Below are positions 7,391-15,948 of a stretch of DNA of 64,000 nucleotides, in pieces. The translations under genes were made by a program, and so were the position numbers. Numbering within the stretch: the first letter of the stretch is position 1; each line of letters begins with the position of its first letter. Source of the stretch: Bacteroidota bacterium (lineage in GTDB: Bacteria > Bacteroidota > Bacteroidia > Bacteroidales > Tannerellaceae). Location: positions 124,001 to 188,000 of the forward strand of contig JAEYVY010000013.1 in NCBI GenBank assembly GCA_023429375.1, written 5' to 3'. The notes beneath the pieces are model-generated. The model was given only the letters and a program-made list of their open reading frames with translations. It was not told where the DNA came from and did no database searches.

Positions 7391-9238
7391 ATGAAAGATT
7401 TTATCAAAGTGCTGAAGCGCTTCGTTCCACCCTACAAGAAATACGTCGTACTGAACATTTTGTTCAACTTCTTGTCGGCCATACTAAACTTATTCTCTTT
7501 TATGCTGATCATCCCGATCTTGAATATTCTTTTCAAAACGGATGACAAAGTATATAGTTTTATGGAATGGTCGTTCAACTTTTCCGGCATGGAAGGGATA
7601 AAAGAAACTGCTAATATCGTTTCGAATAACTTTTTTTGGTTTATAAGTAATTACATAGAGACTTACGGAGGCTCGTCCACCTTGATTATGCTGGGCTCCT
7701 TCTTGGTTGTCATGACCTTTCTGAAGGTATTAACCATGTATCTGGCCTTCTTTACGATGATTCCTATCCGCACAGGTGTGGTTCGTGATATCCGAAATCA
7801 AATCAATGCAAAGATCACACAACTCTCTTTGGGCTTTTTCTCTGAAGAACGTAAAGGGGATATCATCGCACGTGTATCGGGTGACGTAAATGAAATTGAA
7901 ACGTCTATCATGAGTTCGTTGGATATGTTGTTTAAAAATCCGATCATGATTATCATCTACCTGGCAGGTATGTTGATTATTAGTTGGGAGCTGACGATTT
8001 TCGTATTGGTTCTCCTGCCTGTAGCCGGCTATCTGATGGGATTGGTAGGCAAGAAGCTTAAGCGTAAATCGTTTGAAGGGCAGGAACAATGGGGGGTATT
8101 GATGAGTCAAATTGAAGAAACTCTAGGGGGGCTTCGTATCATCAAAGCATTTAATGCTGAGAAGAAAATCCAAAAACGATTTGAAGAGAGCAACGATAAA
8201 TTCAGACGAATCACCAATCGCGTGTATCGTCGCCAGCAGATGGCACACCCGATGAGTGAATTCTTGGGTACAGCTACCATTGCCATTGTTTTATGGTATG
8301 GCGGTACGCTTATCCTCGGCAACAACAGCTCGATCGATGCAGCTACGTTTATCTACTATCTGGTGATCTTCTATAGTATCATCAATCCGGCTAAAGACCT
8401 TAGCAAGGCGGCCTATGCTATTCAGAAAGGTTTAGCATCCATGCAGCGTGTGGATAAGATATTAATGGCAGAAAGCACGATTAACAATCCGGAAAATCCG
8501 AAGAAAATAAGTTTGAACGAGAAGATTTCATACAATAACATCTGGTTCAAGTACCAAAACGAATGGGTCATCAAAGATGTCAGCCTTGAAATAAAGAAAG
8601 GACAGACCGTTGCTTTGGTAGGACAGTCCGGTTCGGGTAAAAGTACGATGGTAGATCTTCTCCCCCGCTTTTACGATGTCGACAAGGGTAGCATTACCAT
8701 CGATGGAGTAGATATTCGTGATGCACGTTTATTCGACTTACGCTCACTGATGGGGAATGTGAATCAGGAAGCCATCCTCTTTAACGATACCTTCTTTAAT
8801 AACATAGCCTTTGGGGTAGAAAATGCAACTCAAGAACAAGTAGAAGAAGCTGCAAAAATAGCCAATGCCCACGAATTCATTATACAGACTGAGGGAGGTT
8901 ATAATGCCAATATCGGTGATCGTGGCGGTAAACTATCCGGTGGTCAAAGACAACGTATAAGCATTGCCCGCGCTATCTTGAAAAACCCTCCGGTATTGAT
9001 TCTTGATGAAGCAACCTCAGCACTCGATACAGAATCTGAACGCTTGGTGCAAGATGCATTGGAGAAATTGATGCGTAACCGAACAACCATCGTAATCGCC
9101 CATAGACTGTCTACCATCCGTAATGCTGACATAATCTGCGTGATGCACGAAGGACGCATCGTAGAACAAGGACGACACGATGAGCTGATTGCACTTAACG
9201 GCTATTACAAGAAACTCTGCGATATGCAGAGCTTCTAA
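7391..9238 (+). CDS. msbA: MsbA-like lipid A/lipid ABC exporter (fused permease-ATPase)
   Basis: This 615-residue half-transporter has six transmembrane helices in the first 340 or so residues (ABC exporter type 1 fold) and a C-terminal ATPase. The ATPase shows Walker A GQSGSGKST (about 411-419), signature LSGGQRQR (about 513-520), Walker B with LILDEATSALD (about 534-545) and the switch His in IAHRLST. The best fit is the MsbA family, which flips lipid A-core across the inner membrane; a general lipid or drug exporter of the same family is the alternative. It ends 4 nt from the stop of the convergent LTA-synthase-like gene, with no terminator between them. Confidence 0.82.
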   Translation: MKDFIKVLKRFVPPYKKYVVLNILFNFLSAILNLFSFMLIIPILNILFKTDDKVYSFMEWSFNFSGMEGIKETANIVSNNFFWFISNYIETYGGSSTLIMLGSFLVVMTFLKVLTMYLAFFTMIPIRTGVVRDIRNQINAKITQLSLGFFSEERKGDIIARVSGDVNEIETSIMSSLDMLFKNPIMIIIYLAGMLIISWELTIFVLVLLPVAGYLMGLVGKKLKRKSFEGQEQWGVLMSQIEETLGGLRIIKAFNAEKKIQKRFEESNDKFRRITNRVYRRQQMAHPMSEFLGTATIAIVLWYGGTLILGNNSSIDAATFIYYLVIFYSIINPAKDLSKAAYAIQKGLASMQRVDKILMAESTINNPENPKKISLNEKISYNNIWFKYQNEWVIKDVSLEIKKGQTVALVGQSGSGKSTMVDLLPRFYDVDKGSITIDGVDIRDARLFDLRSLMGNVNQEAILFNDTFFNNIAFGVENATQEQVEEAAKIANAHEFIIQTEGGYNANIGDRGGKLSGGQRQRISIARAILKNPPVLILDEATSALDTESERLVQDALEKLMRNRTTIVIAHRLSTIRNADIICVMHEGRIVEQGRHDELIALNGYYKKLCDMQSF

Positions 9239-9242
9239 AGGA

Positions 9243-11120
9243 TTATCTGTTTCCTAAATCCTGATACAAGGTTTGCAGAACAGCCTTGCCTTTTTCGAAA
9301 CGATGTTCGCTGCCGGCTGCCGGAGATTCCAACAAAGGCACACCGGCGGCGTTATCATAAATAGATACGCCTGTGCTATCCATAAAGGCAAATCCGTTGT
9401 TAAAAGAATAAAAGATAGACTTTGGATAGTCCGGACGGAAAAAGTCACGGCTGAAAATGAATTCCTGATAATCAACACCAAGCTGCCCCAATAGCGTAGC
9501 CGCCAAATCTGTCTGACTTATTAATTCATCAAACACGGCAGACTGTTTGATGGCTCCTCCAATCCAAAGACAAGGGATATGATAGCGACCGGGTTCATAT
9601 TCCTTGAATGTATCGGGATAACGGAATCCATGGTCAGAGACAAACACAATCAATAAATTATCCCAAACGGGAGTTTGTTTTATCTTATCTACAAAACTGC
9701 CTATACAACTATCTGTAAAAGCAACAGAATTGAGGTAAGGATGCTCCAAGCGTTGATAAGGCACCTTAAACGGTTCGTGGCTGCTTAAGGTAAGGAATGT
9801 GCAGAACCAGGGAGATTGCTTTTTCTTGTCTTTAACGATATCGTCATACAAACGATCGAATGTCACGTCATCATTTGCCCCCCATTTACTCAATCGGCTC
9901 TTAATCGGAAAATCCACATCCGCTGTCAGGCTATTGTATCCGGAATTGAAGAAGAAACTCCGCATGTTGGTAAAGTTGATATCCCCTCCATACAGAACGT
10001 CTGTATTATAACCTTCTGCCCTTAGACTTTTAGCTATGGAAGGCAAAGATTGGCTTTTGGAAGGGTATTTCATGATAGAGGTAGTAGGCTGCGCCAAATA
10101 ACCATTTAAGGTGGCAACAAGGCCCCTGTCTGTACGGAACGAGCTGGCATACATATTACGGAAAAGGACGCCCTCCTTACTCAATCGATTCAATTGAGGT
10201 GTTACCCCTTCCTCTCCCCCTGTGGATTCGATTACATTAGCCGAGAAGCCTTCTAATATCACCATTAGAATATCCGGTTTTTCAGTCTTCAACAATCGTT
10301 TGATACTATCGGTCTGGCAGGAATCAGCAATCACCTTAGAGGGAGTTTGAGAGACAGGCGGGTATACAGACGCATAGAGCGTGATTCGCTTATCCTCGGG
10401 AAAAAACTGAAATTCAGCAGAGAAATCCTGTTGCTTGGAAAAAGAGGTTAACAAGCTGAAACAGGGATTGATGGCAGAATGATTCAGGAACTGATTTTTA
10501 CTAAAGTATACCATCCCAACATTAGCGGTAGAGGTGGTCACCCCTCCACGAATAGCAATAAACAATAATCCGCCGCAAAGAACGCAGCTCGTCAACGTCT
10601 GCCATTGCTTCTTTGTTGCCTCTAAAGGCAGTACGGGCACGACAAATCGCTTAAACCACCAGTTAATCAACCAAGCATATACTACGGTCTGTATCAATTG
10701 CACAAGAAAACTAAACACCGGCACACTAGCCATGGCATTGGCTGGCGATTGTAAATAAAAGAAGATGGTTGAGTCCAGTCTGAAATTCCAATAGCTATAT
10801 AAGCCCTCATCCACACTAAAAACGAGAGCAACAAGCACGCCCATGAAGGCAAAGTAATATCTAAGGATAGTTCGTATCGTTTGCGGATTGACCCAGATCG
10901 ATAAAATGGTAAACAGCAACGGAAGAGCCGTCAGATAACCTGACATAGTAGCATCTAACTTCAATCCGTTCCCTACGACCTGCAATAGCTCGACAAAAGA
11001 ATGATCCTTAGCCAGATTATAATGATACAAAAGAAATAAAGGTTTCTGAATGGCGAAAATCACAATCCACGAAAGGAAAACACTCAAAATGAATAACAAC
11101 CTCTTTTTCATTTCATTCAA
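9243..11120 (-). CDS. LTA synthase-like membrane sulfatase/phosphotransferase
   Basis: This 625-residue protein has about five transmembrane helices in residues 1-190, followed by a large periplasmic domain of the alkaline phosphatase/sulfatase superfamily. Visible motifs are MVILEGFSANVIES (metal-binding Glu), the nucleophile Thr330 in SFRTDRGL, a substrate/metal segment LTLSSHEPF, and FVSDHGFRYPD. This is the architecture of LtaS and related phosphoglycerol or phosphoethanolamine transferases. Gram-negative bacteria do not make classical lipoteichoic acid, so the likely role is decorating periplasmic glycans or lipids with phospho-groups; the true substrate is unknown. It is convergent with msbA. 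Confidence 0.82.
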   Translation of the reverse strand: MNEMKKRLLFILSVFLSWIVIFAIQKPLFLLYHYNLAKDHSFVELLQVVGNGLKLDATMSGYLTALPLLFTILSIWVNPQTIRTILRYYFAFMGVLVALVFSVDEGLYSYWNFRLDSTIFFYLQSPANAMASVPVFSFLVQLIQTVVYAWLINWWFKRFVVPVLPLEATKKQWQTLTSCVLCGGLLFIAIRGGVTTSTANVGMVYFSKNQFLNHSAINPCFSLLTSFSKQQDFSAEFQFFPEDKRITLYASVYPPVSQTPSKVIADSCQTDSIKRLLKTEKPDILMVILEGFSANVIESTGGEEGVTPQLNRLSKEGVLFRNMYASSFRTDRGLVATLNGYLAQPTTSIMKYPSKSQSLPSIAKSLRAEGYNTDVLYGGDINFTNMRSFFFNSGYNSLTADVDFPIKSRLSKWGANDDVTFDRLYDDIVKDKKKQSPWFCTFLTLSSHEPFKVPYQRLEHPYLNSVAFTDSCIGSFVDKIKQTPVWDNLLIVFVSDHGFRYPDTFKEYEPGRYHIPCLWIGGAIKQSAVFDELISQTDLAATLLGQLGVDYQEFIFSRDFFRPDYPKSIFYSFNNGFAFMDSTGVSIYDNAAGVPLLESPAAGSEHRFEKGKAVLQTLYQDLGNR

Positions 11121-11153
11121 ACATTGATATACAATTCAACATCTATTATTTTT

Positions 11154-11184
11154 CAAATTTAAGCCAAAAGAAATCCCGGCACAA
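11154..11184 (-). promoter_or_regulatory. Promoter of the LTA synthase-like gene
   Basis: Read on the minus strand, TTG (11182-11184), 20 nt, then TAAATTTG (11154-11161) is a complete Bacteroidetes promoter. The expected start is about 28 nt before the ATG. Its -33 element lies in the loop of the upstream gene's terminator. Confidence 0.6.
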
Positions 11185-11195
11185 GTCCGGGATAT
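11164..11195 (-). terminator. Terminator of the ABC-F gene
   Basis: On the minus strand a 7-bp GC-rich stem (11193-11187 with 11179-11173) is followed by a T-rich run. It lies 33 nt after the ABC-F stop codon. Confidence 0.65.
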
Positions 11196-11225
11196 TATCT
11201 TTTCTAAGAAGTAAGTCTTGTAAGA

Positions 11226-12839
11226 TTATTTATATAACTTTTCTTTCAGTTCGGCTACCATAGGGTCGGTTATATAATCATCATATTCCATCATCTTATC
11301 GATTATGCCATTAGGAGTCAACTCTATAATTCGATTGGCAACGGTCTGAATGAATTCGTGGTCATGACTTGAGAACAAGACATTACCCTTAAACGTCTTC
11401 AACGTATTATTAAATGCCTGAATAGACTCTAGGTCGAGGTGGTTGGTCGGTGTATCCAAAATCAAGGTATTGGCATCTTTCAACATCATGCGCGAGATCA
11501 TACAACGCATCTTTTCACCTCCCGAAAGTACGCTCACCTTCTTAAGCAATTCTTCGCCTGAGAAAAGCATACGACCAAGGAATCCCTTCAAGAATACTTC
11601 ATTCGTGTCTTGTGCAAATTGGCTTAGCCATTCAATCAGGTTGTAGTCAGATTCAAAATAACGGGCATTATCCAAAGGCAGATAGGCTGTTGTGATTGTC
11701 TGCCCCCATTGATAGGTTCCTTCGTCTGCTTTCTCTTCGCCATTAATGATTTGGAAAAGAGCGGTCATGGCACGTGGATCGCGACTGATAAATACAATCT
11801 TATCGTCCTTTTCTACGTTGAAGTTCAAATCTTTAAACAATACTTGGCCATCAATAGCTTTTGTCAAGCCCTTAACCTCAAGAATCTGATTTCCTGGTTC
11901 TCTGGCCGGAGTAAAGATAATCCCCGGATAGCGACGTGAAGATGGTTTAATTTCTTCAATATTAAGCTTCTCAAGCATTTTCTTGCGGCTTGTAGTCTGT
12001 TTGGATTTAGACACATTGGCACTAAAACGACGAATAAATTCTTCAAGCTCTTTTTTCTTTTCTTCAGCCTTCTTATTCTGTTGCTGTTGCTGACGGAGTG
12101 CCAACTGGCTGGATTCGTACCAGAAGCTGTAGTTTCCGGCAAACAATTGCAACTTGCCAAAGTCAATATCTACTGTATGTGTACAAACAGAGTCAAGGAA
12201 GTGACGGTCGTGGCTAACAACCAACACGGTATGTTCAAAATTAGAAAGATATTCCTCTAGCCATCTTACCGTTTCAAGGTCAAGGTCGTTGGTAGGCTCA
12301 TCGAGCAATAAGTTGTCGGGCTGTCCGAACAGGGCACGAGCCAACAGAACGCGTACCTTTTGCTTACCGCTCAAGTCTTTCATCATACTGTAATGCAGTT
12401 CTTCGCTCACACCCAGCCCACTTAACAAACTTGCAGCATCGCTTTCAGCATTCCAGCCTTCCATTTCAGCAAACTTTTCTTCGAGCTCGGATACACGGAT
12501 ACCATCTTCATCACTGAAATCAGGTTTCGCATAAAGCGCATTTTTCTCGCTCATTACCTCCCATAGAGTTGTGTGGCCCATCAATACGGTATCAAGGACC
12601 GTGTATTCATCAAAAGCAAAGTGATCCTGACTCAATACAGAAAGGCGTTCGCCCGGACCTAATGCCACAGAACCCCTGGTTGGATCTAATTGCTTGCTTA
12701 AAATGCGAAGAAAAGTTGATTTGCCGGCTCCGTTAGCACCGATTATGCCATAGCAGTTGCCGGGTGTAAATTTTAAATTGACATCCTGAAAAAGAACCCT
12801 TTTACCAAACTGAACGTCCAGATTACTTACTGTTATCAT
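11226..12839 (-). CDS. ABC-F family ATPase (YbiT/Uup-like), asymmetric ATP sites
   Basis: This 537-residue soluble protein has two ABC domains and no membrane segment, joined by a charged linker (about residues 235-290). ABC-F proteins act on the ribosome in translation or antibiotic resistance. NBD1 is canonical in Walker A (GANGAGKS, 34-41) and Walker B (LLLDEPTND), but its signature is LSGKQ instead of LSGGQ. In NBD2 the Walker A place reads FISRDPRAMTALF (about 347-359), with no GxxGxGKS/T, and Walker B reads LILDTPTNHLD with Thr replacing the catalytic Glu; its signature LSGGEK is intact. One composite site (NBD1 Walker motifs plus NBD2 signature) thus looks active and the other dead. 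Confidence 0.88.
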   Translation of the reverse strand: MITVSNLDVQFGKRVLFQDVNLKFTPGNCYGIIGANGAGKSTFLRILSKQLDPTRGSVALGPGERLSVLSQDHFAFDEYTVLDTVLMGHTTLWEVMSEKNALYAKPDFSDEDGIRVSELEEKFAEMEGWNAESDAASLLSGLGVSEELHYSMMKDLSGKQKVRVLLARALFGQPDNLLLDEPTNDLDLETVRWLEEYLSNFEHTVLVVSHDRHFLDSVCTHTVDIDFGKLQLFAGNYSFWYESSQLALRQQQQQNKKAEEKKKELEEFIRRFSANVSKSKQTTSRKKMLEKLNIEEIKPSSRRYPGIIFTPAREPGNQILEVKGLTKAIDGQVLFKDLNFNVEKDDKIVFISRDPRAMTALFQIINGEEKADEGTYQWGQTITTAYLPLDNARYFESDYNLIEWLSQFAQDTNEVFLKGFLGRMLFSGEELLKKVSVLSGGEKMRCMISRMMLKDANTLILDTPTNHLDLESIQAFNNTLKTFKGNVLFSSHDHEFIQTVANRIIELTPNGIIDKMMEYDDYITDPMVAELKEKLYK

Positions 12840-12872
12840 TCTATAATTTCGTTATTTACCTAATTAAGGCTG

Positions 12873-12888
12873 CAAAGTTACAAAAATA
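12873..12888 (-). promoter_or_regulatory. Two overlapping -7 boxes of the ABC-F gene
   Basis: On the minus strand TAACTTTG (12873-12880) and TATTTTTG (12881-12888) both match TAnnTTTG. The first would start transcription about 28 nt before the ATG. Confidence 0.5.
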
Positions 12889-13019
12889 AAGCAAATGCCT
12901 TACTATCTTTTGCTTAACACTTCATTATTCATACATCGAGATGTGCGTCTATTTTTACACGGTCATCACGGTCTTTTTTTAGAATAATAAAACATTGATT
13001 TTCAGCACTAATGATGACT

Positions 13020-13089
13020 AAAAAAAACACCCCGAACGTTTTAAAAAAACATCTCGGTCTTTTTTAAAAACGTTCGGGATGTTTTTTTT
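13020..13089. repeat. Dispersed hairpin element, copy A
   Basis: This 70-nt near-perfect palindrome starts with eight A and ends with eight T. Its arms carry CACCCCGAACG and CGTTCGGGATG, followed inward by T/A runs, and its loop carries CATCTCGGTC (13050-13059). The arms have two internal mismatches. The same element, with about three differences, recurs at 33570-33638. It could terminate transcription in both directions, yet it lies between divergent genes where no terminator is needed. Confidence 0.8.
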
Positions 13090-13263
13090 AAACCATCGAG
13101 ATGTTTTTTTGCATTGTAAATCATAGCATTTTAACATCGAGAAGTAACAAAACCAGAATCACAAAATGATAAAAGAAAGTATGAAATCCGCTTTTAACAG
13201 CTTTTTATTATGGAAATTCACAAAAAAAGTGCATATTTGTTAGTAAACAACAGAGCTATACAA

Positions 13264-14097
13264 ATGAATAGCAAAAAAAGCTCAAAAAAACACACATTAG
13301 GTTTAGCGCTTAGTGGTGGTGGAGCAAAAGGGTTTGCCCACTTAGGTGTGTTTAAATTATTGGAAGAAAAAGGACTCGTACCGGACATAATTGCCGGAAC
13401 AAGTGCCGGGGCTTTGATGGGCGCTCTATTCGCTGATGGTTATAAATCGGAAGAAATCATGGAGCTATTTACCGGACGTGAATTTTCAGAATTTGCTCAT
13501 ATCCAACTGCCCAAATCCGGCATTTTCGACAGCACACGATTTCGCTTGTTTCTCAACAAACATTTAAGAGCCAAATCATTTGAAGAGTTGAAAATTCCGT
13601 TGATTGTCGTTGCTACGGATTTGGATCATGGTAAAAGCCATTTATTTAATACCGGATCGATTGTGGATGCCGTAACAGCTTCATGCAGTATTCCCGTCAT
13701 ATTTAGTCCGGTTATCATCAATGGGGTTCATTATGTTGACGGTGGTTTGTTTCGTAATTTTCCGGTCTCAGTTATTAGGGATGTTTGTGAATACGTAATC
13801 GGAGTAAATGTCAGCCCGCTTATTCCTCAAAAATATAAACAGACGTTACTTCATATTGCTGAACGTTCCTATCATTATATGTTCCGCGCAAACACATTGG
13901 AAGACAGAAGTCTTTGCGATATATTGATCGAAGCAGAAGAATTTGGACATTATAAAACTTTCGATCTTGAGAATGTAAATCAGATAGCTCAGATTGGATA
14001 TAACCAAGCAATAGCAACTTTTAATAAAATAAAGAAAGAGAACAGTATTTCCGCCTTAAATGAATTTATCACTATTAGAGAAGAAAACACCAAATAA
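13264..14097 (+). CDS. Patatin-like phospholipase (RssA/NTE type)
   Basis: This is a cytoplasmic or membrane-peripheral serine lipase of the patatin family, which uses a Ser-Asp dyad to hydrolyse acyl lipids. Motifs, numbered from the start used here (277 residues), are the oxyanion loop SGGGAKGFAHLG, the nucleophile Ser47 in GTSAG, and Asp159 in VDGGLF. The open frame begins at 13210, but those extra residues span a -7-like box (CATATTTG, 13232-13239) and read like untranslated leader, so the ATG at 13264 is preferred. No signal peptide is seen. It is followed 49 nt later by the GH13 gene and may be co-transcribed with it. The physiological substrate is not evident. Confidence 0.88.
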   Translation: MNSKKSSKKHTLGLALSGGGAKGFAHLGVFKLLEEKGLVPDIIAGTSAGALMGALFADGYKSEEIMELFTGREFSEFAHIQLPKSGIFDSTRFRLFLNKHLRAKSFEELKIPLIVVATDLDHGKSHLFNTGSIVDAVTASCSIPVIFSPVIINGVHYVDGGLFRNFPVSVIRDVCEYVIGVNVSPLIPQKYKQTLLHIAERSYHYMFRANTLEDRSLCDILIEAEEFGHYKTFDLENVNQIAQIGYNQAIATFNKIKKENSISALNEFITIREENTK

Positions 14098-14146
14098 TTG
14101 CATCTGAAGACTGATTGGTCTGAAGATTTTAATTAATAACCTTACA

Positions 14147-15847
14147 ATGCAGCTAGAAAAGATGAAAGAGACAGTTAAAACAGTTATTTACCAAGCGTTT
14201 CCTAGACTTTTCGGGAATAAAAACGCTTCGTTAAAAAAGAGCGGAAGCATTAAGGAGAATGGTGTCGGAAAGTTCTCTTCATTTTCTGACAGCGTATTAA
14301 ACAGCCTCAAAGAACTTGGGGTTACACATATCTGGTATACCGGTGTTATTCAACATGCAACGCAAACCGATTATTCTGAATTTGGAATCAGAACGGCTCA
14401 TTCTACAACGGTCAAGGGTAAAGCCGGATCTCCTTATGCCATTAAGGATTACTATGATGTAAATCCGGACTTAGCCGATGACGTACGAAACAGAATGAAC
14501 GAGTTTATGGACTTGATGGAACGTACACATAAGGCCGGACTGAAGGCGATTATAGACTTTGTACCCAACCATGTTTCCCGTGAATATCATTCGGACAATT
14601 GCCCTCCTTTCATTGAAGATCTAGGGGCTCACGACAATACCAACAAGGCGTTTGATGTAAACAACAATTTTTATTACATACCCGGAAGTACGCTTGTCTT
14701 ACCCTATAATACAGATGCGCAGTTCGAAAATTTTGTATACAGCGAATTTCCCGCACGAGTAACGGGCAACGACTGCTTCAGTACTACACCAAGTAAAAAC
14801 GATTGGTATGAAACAATCAAACTTAACTATGGCGTAGATTATTTGAATGGAAAACAGAAAGTATTCACCCCCACCCCGTCAACCTGGAAAAAGATGCTTG
14901 AGATACTTTTATTCTGGACAGAAAAAGGGGTTGATGGCTTCCGTTGTGATATGGCTGAAATGGTACCGGTAGAGTTTTGGAATTGGGTAATTCCGCAAGT
15001 AAAAAAAACGAGAGACGTTTGTTTTATTGCCGAAGTATACAATCCCTACGATTACAGAGACTATATACACAACGGTCATTTCGATTATTTGTATGATAAA
15101 GTAGGCCTTTACGACACGCTGAAAGAGGTTGGCTGGGGAAATGTACCGGCAAGCCGGATAACAGACTGCTGGAAAGCTGTTGAGGGTATCCAAGACAAAA
15201 TGCTCAACTTTTTAGAAAACCATGACGAACAACGTATCGCATCAGACTTCTTTGCAGGAAATGGATTTGCCGCAGTCCCCGCACTGCTAGTATCTGCCCT
15301 GATGAACACGAATCCTTTCATGATTTATAATGGACAGGAACTGGGCGAACGAGGTATGGATGAAGAGGGTTACAGTGGACGTGACGGCCGAACCAGCATT
15401 TTCGATTATTGGAGCATGCAGACCGTTCGTGATTGGCTAAACGGCCATTCAAGCGAAGAAGCCCTCAAGCTAAGAGCATTCTATCAAACGCTGCTGCATA
15501 TTACTAAAGAGCCGGTAGTGAGCCAAGGAGCTTTTCATGACCTTGTCTATGCAAACTTCAACAACGAGCGCTTTAACACGCATCGTCACTATGCCTTTTT
15601 GCGTAAGTACGAAAATGAAGTCCTTTTGGTTGTAGTCAATTTTGACTGCAACGAACATAACATAAGCGTCAATATTCCTGCTCAGGCCTTTTCCCTTTTG
15701 AATATCCCGGATAATAAACCAGCTAAAGTGAAGGACTTATTCTCCGAAGAAGAAAGTATAGGAACATTGACTGATGCCTGCCCCTATCAGCTGACATTGG
15801 CTCCTTTATCTGGTAAGGTTCTAAAATTTAGTTATATTCGGGAGTAA
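14147..15847 (+). CDS. GH13 alpha-amylase family enzyme, cytoplasmic
   Basis: This 566-residue enzyme has a GH13 TIM barrel. The catalytic residues are visible: nucleophile Asp268 in GFRCDMAEM, acid/base Glu296 in FIAEVYN, and Asp360 in ENHDEQR, plus IDFVPNHVSREYH for conserved region I. A beta-sandwich closes the protein (about residues 490-566). No signal peptide or lipobox is present, so it probably works on intracellular alpha-glucans or maltodextrins rather than as a Sus enzyme. An ATG at 14162 (MKETVKTVIYQAFPRLF) is a good alternative start, since family members usually begin just before the IYQ strand. The exact specificity cannot be inferred. Confidence 0.88.
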   Translation: MQLEKMKETVKTVIYQAFPRLFGNKNASLKKSGSIKENGVGKFSSFSDSVLNSLKELGVTHIWYTGVIQHATQTDYSEFGIRTAHSTTVKGKAGSPYAIKDYYDVNPDLADDVRNRMNEFMDLMERTHKAGLKAIIDFVPNHVSREYHSDNCPPFIEDLGAHDNTNKAFDVNNNFYYIPGSTLVLPYNTDAQFENFVYSEFPARVTGNDCFSTTPSKNDWYETIKLNYGVDYLNGKQKVFTPTPSTWKKMLEILLFWTEKGVDGFRCDMAEMVPVEFWNWVIPQVKKTRDVCFIAEVYNPYDYRDYIHNGHFDYLYDKVGLYDTLKEVGWGNVPASRITDCWKAVEGIQDKMLNFLENHDEQRIASDFFAGNGFAAVPALLVSALMNTNPFMIYNGQELGERGMDEEGYSGRDGRTSIFDYWSMQTVRDWLNGHSSEEALKLRAFYQTLLHITKEPVVSQGAFHDLVYANFNNERFNTHRHYAFLRKYENEVLLVVVNFDCNEHNISVNIPAQAFSLLNIPDNKPAKVKDLFSEEESIGTLTDACPYQLTLAPLSGKVLKFSYIRE

Positions 15848-15861
15848 GAAAACGGAAAATT

Positions 15862-15893
15862 AAACTTATTACAAGTTTATTGCAAATAAGTTT
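15862..15893 (+). terminator. Inverted repeat between the GH13 gene and prs
   Basis: AAACTTATT (15862-15870) pairs perfectly with AATAAGTTT (15885-15893) around a 14-nt loop. It is AT-rich with only a short T-run, so it could be a weak terminator or an operator-like dyad directly upstream of the prs -7 box. Confidence 0.35.
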
Positions 15894-15895
15894 TG

Positions 15896-15903
15896 TACTT
15901 TTG
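15896..15903 (+). promoter_or_regulatory. -7 box of prs
   Basis: TACTTTTG matches TAnnTTTG exactly, 45 nt before the prs start. Confidence 0.5.
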
Positions 15904-15948
15904 CGGCACAATTAAACTTTATTCATTCTAAAGAAAATATTCGGAATA

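Larger units (their letters stand above)
12840..13263. other. Divergent intergenic region with repeat element A
   Basis: This gap between the divergent ABC-F and patatin genes holds the ABC-F promoter, hairpin element A (13020-13089) and several CATC-NN-GATG words at 12934, 13094 and (imperfect) 13135. A related word followed by a T-run lies at 12964. A near -7 box CATATTTG (13232-13239) lies 24 nt before the preferred patatin start. No coding potential is seen. Confidence 0.6.

Noticed and set aside
13210..13263. Upstream extension of the patatin gene to ATG 13210
   Set aside because: It contains a near -7 box (13232-13239) and reads as untranslated leader; ATG 13264 directly precedes the conserved domain.
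12840..13263. Possible CRISPR-like array from the repeated CATC words
   Set aside because: The words are only 10 bp, irregularly spaced, in both orientations and without equal-length spacers, and no cas genes are nearby.
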